The position numbers and the translations under genes were made by a program. Shown here one piece after another: positions 24,901 through 36,900 of a DNA stretch of 64,000 nucleotides. The notes under the pieces are model-generated. The model was not told the DNA's origin, searched no databases, and saw nothing but the letters and a program-made list of their open reading frames with translations. Where the stretch lies: contig CM059570.1 of NCBI GenBank assembly GCA_030386875.1, forward strand, positions 34,277,422 to 34,341,421, given 5' to 3'. The DNA is from Morinoia aosen (lineage: Eukaryota; Arthropoda; Malacostraca; Amphipoda; Talitridae). Position 1 is the first letter of the stretch; each line of letters starts with the position of its first letter.

Positions 24901-27900
24901 GCAGCTATCATGCAAGAAATCTTTTTTGCAATACTTTTCCCATGAGGAAAACTTTTCAGTACATGATACATATAGATTTGAAGGCAATATTTTAGAATTA
25001 CTCATACATAAAATTTTAAAATATTCACCAAATTCAGGAGTTTCCAGAAGTGCCAAGCCTCTTACACTTGTTAAAACCTTCACAGGCGTAATGTCTTTTC
25101 AAGCTAATAATGCAAATTTTGTGATGATTGTAAAGGCAAAATTCTCATTAGGACAATCCAATGAGAGATGTCAGAGGAGATGGTCTTGAGAGATGGTCAC
25201 ACACCCACCGAGAGATGGTGGGTCTTGAGAGATGGTCAGAGGAGACATGATAACGGCAAAAAAATGACCAATCACTTTTGATACCAAATGGGTACTATGA
25301 TATCTTCAATTGAAATTCCACCAGTTAGATAGCCAACTTAACAAAAATCCACAAGTGAACTGCGAACCACATCTACTAGTAATCACTCGTCGAGAAAGAC
25401 ATTAACGCTACCTAAGACACGGGTCAAGTTGGCGGATCGCTTAGAGGCCCTGCGCACATGGTGTCTGAAAAATAATATTGATAGCTACATGCAGCAGGTT
25501 CAAGAGACATCTGAAGGCCCGCAAGTGCATCCGTCATGCAACGATGAAATAATTATAGGTGTTTTGAAATTTTATCATAGATTCATCTTCAGCCGAAAAA
25601 CCCCACAGTGGCTTCTTTTCCAAAATTATTCATTTAACCGTGAAAATAAGTGTTATATTTCTTCAGATTTATTTTGGACCAAGAAACCCTGTAGTCGTTT
25701 TTTATTCTGGTAAGCTATTTATTTTACTGAGTACACAATAGATATATTTTATCTCAAAAACGGTACTAATGAGTTATTACACAAAATCGAAAGAATGAAC
25801 AAATTTAGCACATCTAAATTGAGGCACCAGAGTCGCGCACAAGTCATCATATTGATCAACTTTCCATGGTGATCAACTAGTGGCACAAACAGCCATCAAT
25901 GATCAATTTAGGCCTGTTTCTTGGTGCACCTGCCCAAGTCCTTATACTTATCACGGTGACAAATCGACTAATTTGAAGCAAGAATAAACTTAGCACGTTA
26001 ATATAGGTAAATAGCCCGAGTTTCATTGGAGTCACAAAACTTGGCAAGGTAGCATAAGCAGGGCAGGTTTCCAGGCCCAAATACACCTGTGGAACCGCAA
26101 AAACTAACTTGATAATGGATCCAATTCTGCGAAATTCGGTAGCAGGGTCGGAGTCGGCACGGCGGTGGGTGTGAGGTAAGGGAGACGGGGTGCCCATACT
26201 GAAGCTATGCAGGGAAGGAGGAGAGCGCTTCGTCGTGACGGGGGTGGACGACGAGCACAAACCAGTCACTTTGTTCTGCGTGGTCTCAAACATCTAAATG
26301 CACAAGGGATACAACATTCAGCCCGTGGGAATTCGACATAAAGGAACCATATAACTTTTTATTTAGCATGCATTGGAACACCTACACACGCTCAAAAAAG
26401 TACGAGGGAGTGGAAGCATGTCGAGGCATAAACATATACAGTATGCCCTAGAGCTCCTGATCGAGTTTTAAAAGCATTCCACACAAAAACTACATATCAA
26501 GGGAATTGTTGTGTTTGAGAAAAAAGTTTTATTGAAACTGAATGAGTCCCAGAAATATGCCTTACAACAGCAAGCCAAATACTATCAAGAAAGAAAAGAC
26601 AAAGACTGTAGACTGAACACAAAGGCAGGCATTCAAGAGCTTTGTTCCGTGCTTTCTTGACTCCACTCAGTATGGAATTTAACACTGATCCCTGCTTACT
26701 TGAACGTAAGGAATAAAATGCAAGCCCTTGATGTAATTATTCCTAATTCCTTTAACTGAAAAGTTTACTTAGGCAGTCACCACATTTATTTGAGTCAAAA
26801 TGAGTCACGAAATCTACATTTTTACCAATAAACAGCTTGGAAATATCAGACCATAAGTAATAAATTAATTTGCAATAATTATTGACTTCAACTAGGGGTG
26901 GAACAAGAAAGCCACTCAAAAATAAAAAATAAAAATCCCTCATTTTCGATAATACAACAATGATAGAGACAATATAATTGAACGATTCAATTGTGCAAAT
27001 CATTTTAAGGATCAGTTACCAAAAACTAATGACTGAAAGTAAAATAAAAAACTTCAACAAGCTATACCTGTACTATTTACAATGGAATGGCTAATCTATT
27101 TTCATTCTTAAGAAGTTTTTCGTTTAACTATTCCTAAACCAAAATTTGAATTGTATTGGAGACAGAATTTCGGCAAAAATGTGATCAATACCCTGAAAAG
27201 TGAAGAAGTAAAATTGCCCACGGATGATTCTTTCAGACATGCATATACCTGCTCAATTTTTCAATTCAAAAGTTTAACATTGTTAGATACGGGAGCTGAG
27301 CGAGAAAATAATTTTTGGTACCGCAAAAACATACTGCAAATTTTATTTCATAAATTCACATGTTAGCTTGACGAATCAGCAAACAAATGTAACTCACAGT
27401 AAAAACCTGATTAGACGAGTGAAAAAAAATTGAACTTGTTTCGCGAATCTTGTGGCATTAAGTGAGCGGAAAATCAATTTTAAATTGAAATGCAATGTCA
27501 TTTGTCATTGAAAATAGTTCCATAAATGCTGATCGTAGCCTTAAATTTTGTTATGCTGTTATGTACTCCAAAATCTTATTTTACTAGTTAAAAATCCAAA
27601 ATTCTTCAGGTGCTTTCAAATGGAAGCATTGGCCATCTTGGAACTGAGGTTACAGTCAGTACATAAAATTAAAATAAGAAAATAATGTAGAACATGAATG
27701 TGAAAGCGAGGCATTTTTCAATTGAACACTCAGAAAATGCTATCATTCTGTCGAAAATCGGTGGAAGGAGCCCATCAGAGAGAACAGAATGCAGAAACAA
27801 CATCGACATGACGATAAGATCACAAGGGAAAACAGCGTTTGACATGTCTCACCTCAACGAGCACGATATGCAGAGGCTGCGTATCAGAAGGCGCAATTTT

Positions 27901-30900
27901 TCCGTGCAGGTCCAAAGCTGTTGCAAGTACGCTGGTCTGCAGGGCACAGGAAATGTACAATACTTGTGTCAGATCAATGTAGAAAATAACCCAATCAGAA
28001 AATTTAAAAAAAATTACAAATTCATACAAAAAGATTAGCATATGAATGCAAACAATAAAAAGTTCAGGATTAAGATATCGTATGTTGAAATATAAACACT
28101 ACAAATCCTGTCCAGCGAGGTATTGAAATTATCCAGTAGACAATCTAAAAATCGTCAATTTATAAGGAAATGAGGAAAAATGTAAACAGTTTTTCACTGA
28201 AATTAAATTCAGAAAACGCAAGTCTGCAACAAAGTGTTAATATTTAGAACAGGTATGAGTCTATGAACACAGAAGCATCTTCATCAAAAGCAAAATTACA
28301 ATGACACTTGAGTGCAGCATACACTGCCCAACCTCGTTGAAAAGTAAGGCTGTGTTTCGTATTAAAGTTTCAAGAAAGCAAGACACACTGGGCTGAGCTC
28401 AGCCACAACAACCTTCATGCCAAAAACTTTTTAAAATATCAGCAAAATAATTTGCCCTTCAACTTGTACTAGAAATTTGGAATAATGATCCCTAATCAAC
28501 AATTTACGCATTTCGTCGTCTACAGAATTTAACTAATGCAAATAATCACGAGTATTAAAATAACAAGAAAGTAATAATGAATTTAATGATAATAATAGCC
28601 AACAACCCCACCTGCCTATAATTTCATAATAATAACAGGCAACATTCACGAGTTCCACCATATCAATGATAGGGAATACTCACGAATTTCAAAATAACAA
28701 CGGAGAACAATATCGGGCCTCATAATGATAATAAACACTCCCGAGTTTCACAATGACAATAGCCAACACTCGTGAGTTTCATAAGAATAACGGAATACTC
28801 ACAAGTTCCATGAGGCGCAGCTTGAGTTTGTTGACCCACAAAGTCTGGTCCGGGTGCTCAGTGAGATAGTCAGAGGCATAGAAAGCAGACAAGTACATTG
28901 CGATGCCTCCGTTCACAGCAGCGTCAATGGCACCTTTCAGCAGCATTGTGAAGTGCTGGGTGTTTTCCTGAATATCGATCATAGATATGAATTTCACAAT
29001 TCACCAAAGGGATTGAAATCCTGTCTGAACAGAACCCAGAATTATTTATGAGCTATGAGCTATTTTGAATAGTCACTCGATGCAAATCATTCTCGATCAA
29101 ATAAAAAAATAGGTAGTATCGTAAATATGTTGAATTATATGTTGAAATATAATATGTTGAATTTTATCAGAAGACGTGCCAAAACATATGAGGCTTAACA
29201 TATATATAACTTGACAACACGTAAAACGCCCCTTAACATAAATCCCAACGTATAACAGAGATTAAAACTAGGATAGCATACATTAAGATTAAAACTAAGT
29301 TGCACCTATGACAAGTTCAGTTCAACTTTGTACTTCCAGGAACAATTATCCTGATCCTCCTACCTTGATATCAGCACAACCTGGAATAGACAAGGGCTTA
29401 CGGAAGTCCCTGAATCTGCAAGAAATGGTTCACCAACCTTAGGGTTAGCCCGGTAGTTGCTGACGGCGTTTTTGATCTTCCTGGTGTGGTTATCAACACT
29501 TTCACACGCGTACTGAGGAGGGCACATTTGTTCAACACTCTGATGCTCTACCTCGAACCACTTCAGAATACCCGGTAAAGAAGAGCTGATAGAGTAGGTG
29601 ATGCGCTCCACCCACAAATTCTGCAAAGGGTTATAGACAGTTAATCACCGCTTACAAGAAATCAAATAGTAACAAGAACACCTCATAAAAAATGATAAGT
29701 TAGGAATATTTAAAAGCATGCCAAACATGAAAGGAATTCTAAAGAGTAATACACAGTGCATAGAATAGAAACACAAAATTTAACACTGGGGAATGTAAAT
29801 TTCAGATGAACCGAACGCATCTCTTCTTCATACTTGCAGGGTGCGTACAGGCTCTGAGGTTCAAAATTCCACTACTTTTTCATGACTTTTTATGCCAACC
29901 AAATCACATTTTCACTACCTCTCTCTGCCCAAAATAATGTCACACAAAGTTAAATTGCAGCACAATAAATGTATTTCAGTCATAAACTTCACAGAAGATT
30001 CATCATTACTTGCAGGTCTTGTTTTCATAAATGTGTAAATGATCATCACAACACCAAACAGTCATGCTGGACAGTTCAATAGCATCTGCTATGCATTTGC
30101 CAGTGCATTAAGTTTGTCATTAATTTCCGCATTCAGCCCCTTGAGTTGTTCTTGCTTGTCTTTGGCTGATTTCCTCAATGCATTTGACTTTGCCAGTAGG
30201 CGCAAATCATTCTTGTCCTCTGCCTTCCGTGCAAAGCTGTCAGCATCCTCCACCAGCGCTTGCAGACTCTCCTCCATCCTCTTCCGTTTTGTCTTCAGGT
30301 TCTCCACTTCATCCAGTTCTCTCTTCCTCTTCTCTCCCTTCTTCTGCTTCTCTGCCTCTTCCTTCTTTTGATCCAGGTAGTGTTGATAGCGCTGTCTGCC
30401 CTGTGAAGCTAAAAAGAGGAGTTTCTTGGAAATGTCAACCTTGGAGATACCTTCTACATGTTTGATGTGGTCCATGACCACTCTCTGCGCCACGATGGTG
30501 TTCTCACCCATGTTGACTTCCATGAGCTGCTTGCTCACAGAAAAGCCCCTTTCCACTGAAGCCTGGCCATGTGACAGGACCAGTAGCATCTTCACAACCA
30601 GCCACAGTTTCTTGAGGGAGGATGTGGCCAGCTGGCTGCTCCAGAAGACATCTAGCCAATCAGTGTCTTGCTGAAAACTGTTGAAAGTGCTGATCTTCCT
30701 CTGTGCCTCATCAAAGAACTCTGAAAACTGGCTCATCACCTCATCGATGTCACCCTGTGGTAGCCTCTTAGCATCGCTGAGCAGCTGCAGACAGTTTTTC
30801 AGCATGGACTTGGTCTTCTCTCTCTTTGTGCGATCCACAAAGACACTTGGCACCAGCCAGCCCATGTTTCGGGCCAACCCGAACTTCAAAGATGACTTCT

Positions 30901-33900
30901 CAACAATCTTCTTGATGACAGCAACAAGGAAATTCTTCACATCATCCCTGAAGGAGAAAGCAAGCCTCTCATTCACTTTCTTTGCAGCCATCTGATCTTT
31001 CAAAATACTTGCAGCAACAAAGCCAGGGTCAATCTTGCTATTTTGCAGGTAGATGGTCTTGTCATTGAAGTCAAGGGCAGCATACTTAGCTGGTGTGGTC
31101 AGTTTTTCCAGCACCTCTGCTTTCACACACCTCTCCAACAGAACCTTCAAAATCTTGATGATGTCATTGCACATGAAAGGCAGGAGTGGCGCGTCTCCTT
31201 GAAACTTTTTGAGAAAGGGGTTCAAGATCTTCGCAACTGACAGGAACGCTTGCACCTTGGCCTCGAAGAGGGGGTCCAGTGAGAGTCCTTCAATTGTCTT
31301 GTACGACTTCCCTTTCGGCTGTGGAATGTTACCAGACTTGACAGCCTGGACAAACTCCTTCAGATGTGGCCACAGTTCCAAACCCCTCTCAGCAACACGA
31401 ACATTCTCCAGCCATCTGCAAAAAACAAAAACAAAGTGTGCATGTGTGTGAGTGAGTCAGTGTCTGAGCCGTTTTCTTGCGACAGCACTGACAGGTGCAA
31501 GTTTTGACTGATGGCGATGAAGTAGAGGTACTAGCAGACTCTGGTACTGCTGGCACGGTCTCACTGCTCTCAGTCTGAGCCTCCGAACTGCCCTCAGCAG
31601 GCGTCGGAGGATCGGTCGATGGTTGGGAAGTCACGAAAAAATCCCCGATCTTCGGGTTGGCAAGTCTCGTCATCTGAGCTTTCACGTTCTTGGCATGCTT
31701 TGTTCCTTTTGCATGACTCCTCACCGCCGCTATTCCATTGTTGGCGATGTCGAACTCCGACTCGCACGCGGTGCAAACCACCATTGTTTTCAGTTTGGGA
31801 TGCGGTGCTATCCATTGTTGAAAGTCTTTGTCTCGCAACCACAAGTTGTTGAAAGAACAACTGCCTGGCATGACGATAATTCTTCAGCTCAGTCTCGGCA
31901 CCGTAACTCTAGTCACACACACACGGGATGGTCAAGACCGATGATAAAAACTCAGCTCGAAAATGTTCAACAGTGGCGACAGGTCAACAATGGTCCGAGC
32001 GAGCGCGTGTCTTCAGTCACACTGAGCGCGTTTGGTTTCACGTGACGCCTGAGAACCAATCAAAATCGCGGACACTAAAGACGTAGCTGTATCAACCAAT
32101 CAGAGCCCAAGTAACACTTGAAGGTTACTGACAACGCCTCGCTCAACGCGGACCAAAGGGAACGAAAATTTTCAACAGTAAAATTTTCTTAGCACGAAAA
32201 TCCTAAAATTTCATGACTTTCAATGACCATTTTTAAAATTCCACTACTTTCGAGGCCTTGAGTTTTATTTTCGAAATTCAACTACTTTCCATGCTTCTCC
32301 ATGCCTGTACGCACCCTGTACTTGGAACCATGCATTTTGAAGGTATGACTCACTGAACTGCATAAGTGAAAAACCTTTGTGTTAAATAATATTAGAGTTA
32401 TAGAAAACTACTTAATAAAGAGGTAAAATATGCACTTATTACATTGCTTCATCACGAAAAATAACTTAGTTCCATTTAAATAATCATGGATTAATCATCG
32501 AGTAATGATAAAGGAGTAACCAGCGTATAATTATGCTCTATACTCGAGTTAGACCAAACATCCATAAATTATGCAGAGACCACAGGAAATCACAATTAAC
32601 AGCTAAAAACTTCCCTTGATATTTTCCATTTCTTCTTCAATAGTAAATGTATCACCCAGTTTGCTAAAATAGAAGGAAAATTTGAATAACAAAGAGCAAT
32701 TACATTTTAATGGAAACCTACATTGGAACTCAATGGTCATAATGATAACGCACAGTGGAGGAAAATACAAAAATGAAAGAAGCAATACATTTTAAATCAG
32801 AATCTAGTTTAAGAATCAAAACTACATAATGATTTGCGTTGCGTGTTTTTGTATATATTTATATTTTTGGCTGCATTTCTTTGCCCTATACCATTTATAC
32901 TTGACTCCATCTCTTTTTGTCAGGCTGCTAAAATTCATGAGCCAGTGACCACAACGACCACCATCTAGTCGCATATCTTATTGGAGTCATCAGTGATTGA
33001 AAGTTTATGCATTTATTTATTTATTTCACAGAATGGAGGTGCAAAATTTTTCAGCAAAAATTTATTTCACTGCATAAATTTAGGCTAAGAACTGTTCAGT
33101 GTGAATAGGTGCAACAATTCAAGTTCGCACAAATGATTAGGAATCCAGGCGATGTACAAGATAGTACACACCGCGTCCAGTTTAGCACAAAATGGCTCCA
33201 AAATAAGATGGGATGGTAATATTTTCTTAACAAACGATAAGAAGCAGCCCATTCACTGCATGGAATGTTACACAATGCTTAGTTTTGATACCAATATGAT
33301 AGGCCAGCTGTGTAGGGATATTCGAGGTTACCTTGAACTCGTTATCTTTGTCCGTGTGGCCTCGAGCGTTTGGCCTGTTGTAGATGAACCTGGACACATT
33401 GTTGTTGTTGTAGTACTTGAGGATGCGTTCGTCTATCTCGACGCCCTCGAACTCAGGCCGCGGCTCCGGCACGGGCTTCACAGCGCAGATCTGCACGAGG
33501 CGGACGGAATGGAGATTAATGGGAAAGTGTCACACCAGTTCCTCACTTGAAATCTATCATGTAAACAGGGGTATATTAAACCCGAGTACTATTGGGAGAT
33601 GACGGGGATTTTTTTTCACATTATTTTTAACTGTAAGGAACTATAGTAGCAAAAAAACAGCACTTGTAAAGATGGACAATAGAAGAAATATCATACAAAG
33701 ACATTGACACAGGATAATTTCACAGTAATAGCAAGTTAGTCAAACCTTATGACAGAGAAATAGAACTGGAAAACCATGCAAACCAATCTCAAATTAATTC
33801 GCTGCAAATGCTTCTAACATTTGGATCAGCATTTGGAGTTTTAATTACGCGACTGCAATCTAGGTCGGATATCTCTCGCATGGCAATTTGTGCAGCACCA

Positions 33901-36900
33901 TTGATTACCACTGAGTAAGAACAAGTTCAACAGTATGCTGGATGACATTTACGATATGGTGCATTACTAGGCAGGCCCTCAGATATATTAAAAATGGTGA
34001 CAGAGGATAAAAATTAAGCTTGCACCCAGAAGAGATAGGAAAAATTCAAGAAAGAGCAACTGAATGAGAAACCAATTCCCACATGGGTAACAAATGCAGA
34101 AAAAGCTGAACACGTATAGACGGTCAGGGTCGACAAAAGCACTAGTTGAATAAACATAAAAAAAATTATTTACTTTGCAAACCTAGACAAAACGCTCGTG
34201 CGTTCCACATAAAAACTGCCAGCTAACAAACAAGAAAAACGTTTTCACTGACTTATAGAGAAAAAAACTTTGTGCTAGGGCTTTTACTCTAAAATACAGT
34301 CAGTACAAAACACGTCTCTACTAATGGTATCAAAAAAACATTTTCAAATAATTTTTTGCTGTTCAATACCGTAAGTATTAAATACCAAAATCATGGCTGA
34401 GAGACAGCAAACCAAAAGAGCCATGTTACACAACACAATGGAAAACGTGGTTTGCATTTTCTTACTTCATCAGCATTTTTTAATTTTAATGATTATTTCA
34501 ATTTACATTTTCCTTTATCTGGCACATAAGATAAATTTTTAGATTGAACTTTCTATAAAAAAATATATTTTCATGTATATTCAGCCTGAAGATTATTTAC
34601 GGTTTACCATAAACAACGCTCTCGCCTCAACTTTTATCTACCAGAAATTATTTACAAGTATCCCAAAATGACAAAACTGGAAGGAGTTCTCAACGTTTCC
34701 AGACAAGAACATGGATACAATATAGCACACCTGCAGTCAGACCAGATCATCATTACTTGGCAATATATGATAAAGTGCATTACAAAGACCTGAATGAACT
34801 GGTCAGAGGAAGACTTGGTGGCGTCGTCGGGAGGCAGGTTGTACGAGAGCAGCTTGGCCTGAGGGAACTCGCTCTGGATGCGCTCCGTGAAGGCGCCGAT
34901 TTGCTCGTACTCCAGCCCGCGATAGATGAACGCCTTGTTCTGTGACACACGGGACCCGCGATATACAGGGTGTCCACGAAAAATACATCGACTAATTTTG
35001 AATTTAAATAACGTGTATCTGATACTGTAGGATAATTTAATTCAGATACACTATTCAACTTTTATCCCGTTCAAGTGTAGCATCCTCAAAAATGAAAAAT
35101 ATTGCCACAGATTCTCAATCCAGACTCAATATGGAATAGACGGATGTTAGTTCACGGTAACACAACACAGCACTTGGAGGAGGTAAAATGCTTTATGTAA
35201 CATCGATTAGAAGAAGAATTAACAGTCTAAAATGGGCGATAGTTTAGAATGATTTGCACGAGTTATAATGATAATGGATCAACTCTGGTTTTCTACAAAA
35301 AAAAAGCCTAAAGACAGAAAATAAGTGAGTCTCACACTAGAGCTATCAAGTAACATATGTGTACTAGAGTATGGAGTTGAAATGATTTTAAAAGAGATGA
35401 ACTTGCAGGTATCCCCAGTGGAAATCAAGCAAAGCCTGAACTAAAATCAAAATGAACATGCAAAATATATGCCATCGTACAACATCTTAGCATAGAAAAC
35501 ATTAGCTTTTGCACTACGTTCAAAGAGAAAGTCATTTTGTGAAATTAATTTAACCCAAGAAAAATTCATACTTTTTCTCCTTTCATGGCTTTTTTGTTGA
35601 ATTCAAAAGCAAAGTAAAATTGATAATTTTTTTGTAATCAGCAAAAAAATTTGTTCAGCCAGAGCTATTAAAACGGGTAACACTATAGGGTTTCTACATC
35701 AACCAAAAGTGAAAAATTGGATGATCATGTTTTCTTAAAATTGTGCTCTGAAGATTCTGCACTTCCAAACCTCAACACCTTTAAAAATTCAAACCTACTC
35801 TCCATGATAAACCAAATATCCACTCTCTGCAAATATTGAAGTCATAATCTGGCTTATTTTCCAGTTTTTGAAATATGTCAGAAGAGTGCAGAGTACTCTA
35901 TCTTTGTAGGAGGTTTTAGTGTAACAAAATTAATGTGAGAAATTAATAGATTATGTAAATATTTCCATAAGAGATTGTCCAGGTATTTTAAATCTAATTT
36001 GCATGAGGTGTAGCACCATGTGGAAAAGGGAGTTCTGCCATGTAAAATGAAAAAGCGATGATATTCATTAAATTTGCATAAGATAAATACATATACATGA
36101 TAGTCATCCAACTGGGAACGATGACTAAAAACATTGAAAACCCATTATTTAGACAAAATACATCACACACAATATTCATGTCTATAAAAGAAGTAGTGAA
36201 TTTTAGCATAACAACGCAAGTAAACAAGAAGAAATGCAAACTTTATCGGTCAGAAAATTACGCAAACAAAACGTTGACTACTGGACTACTGAATTGCTTA
36301 ACAAAACAGGACAAAACGCAGAAGAAAAACCACTCAACCAGAGTCTGTTTCTATTAAACCACGGAATCAGTGGCAGAGCACGACAGAAGATCACTACATC
36401 CTCGCTCAAAAGGGCAGGCACTCAATGAAGCATGCTAAAATGGGTAAATATTACGAAGATGATGAGGTTTTCCAAATGAAAATTAACAAATTAATATTGA
36501 TGACCAGTGATGCTATGATTAAAAGTGATGGCCTAATTAAAAACTCTATGCTAGTTTGTTATTGAAAAATATCATGAGGTAGTAACTCCGTTGCCCCATG
36601 GCAGTAAAGAACATCAGAAATCTCCTTGGAGCTTCTTCAAAAGAAAGGGCAAAGCTTTGCTGCACTGGTAGGACAAGTCTGAAACCTACTTCTTAGCCGT
36701 TATGTAAAATTACGATTAGTGTTAGTTGTAATACAATTGACAATTGTAAAAAATAATTGAACCAATATATTAAACTTAAAGAAACCAGTTCGAAGTAATT
36801 TGTAGTATAAAAGAGAAGAAATTTATAGTATAAAAAGGAAGTTATTTGTAATAGAAAAAAAAAGTTATTTGTAATAGAAAAGGGAAGTAATTTGTAGAAT

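Larger units (their letters stand above)
29837..32318 (-). mobile_element. hAT-family DNA transposon, internally deleted
   Basis: 2482 bp bounded by a perfect 16-bp terminal inverted repeat (CAGGGTGCGTACAGGC) and a direct 6-bp TACTTG at 29831-29836 and 32319-32324. Subterminal AAATTCCACTACTTT motifs occur near both ends. Inside are an N-terminal zinc-finger ORF and a C-terminal dimerisation ORF of a hAT-type transposase, but the catalytic middle is missing. hAT elements usually make 8-bp duplications, so 6 bp is notable. It lies in the intron between DOCK exons 11 and 12. Confidence 0.88.

Noticed and set aside
25429-25713. 94-codon plus-strand ORF (ADRLEALRTWCLKNNIDSYM)
   Set aside because: No recognised family, no splice or promoter context, and it lies in a DOCK intron on the opposite strand.
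30039-30995. Plus-strand ORFs rich in Ser/Leu/Phe
   Set aside because: Antisense of the hAT coiled-coil and dimerisation region.
33152-33550. 132-codon plus-strand ORF
   Set aside because: Antisense shadow of DOCK exon 11.
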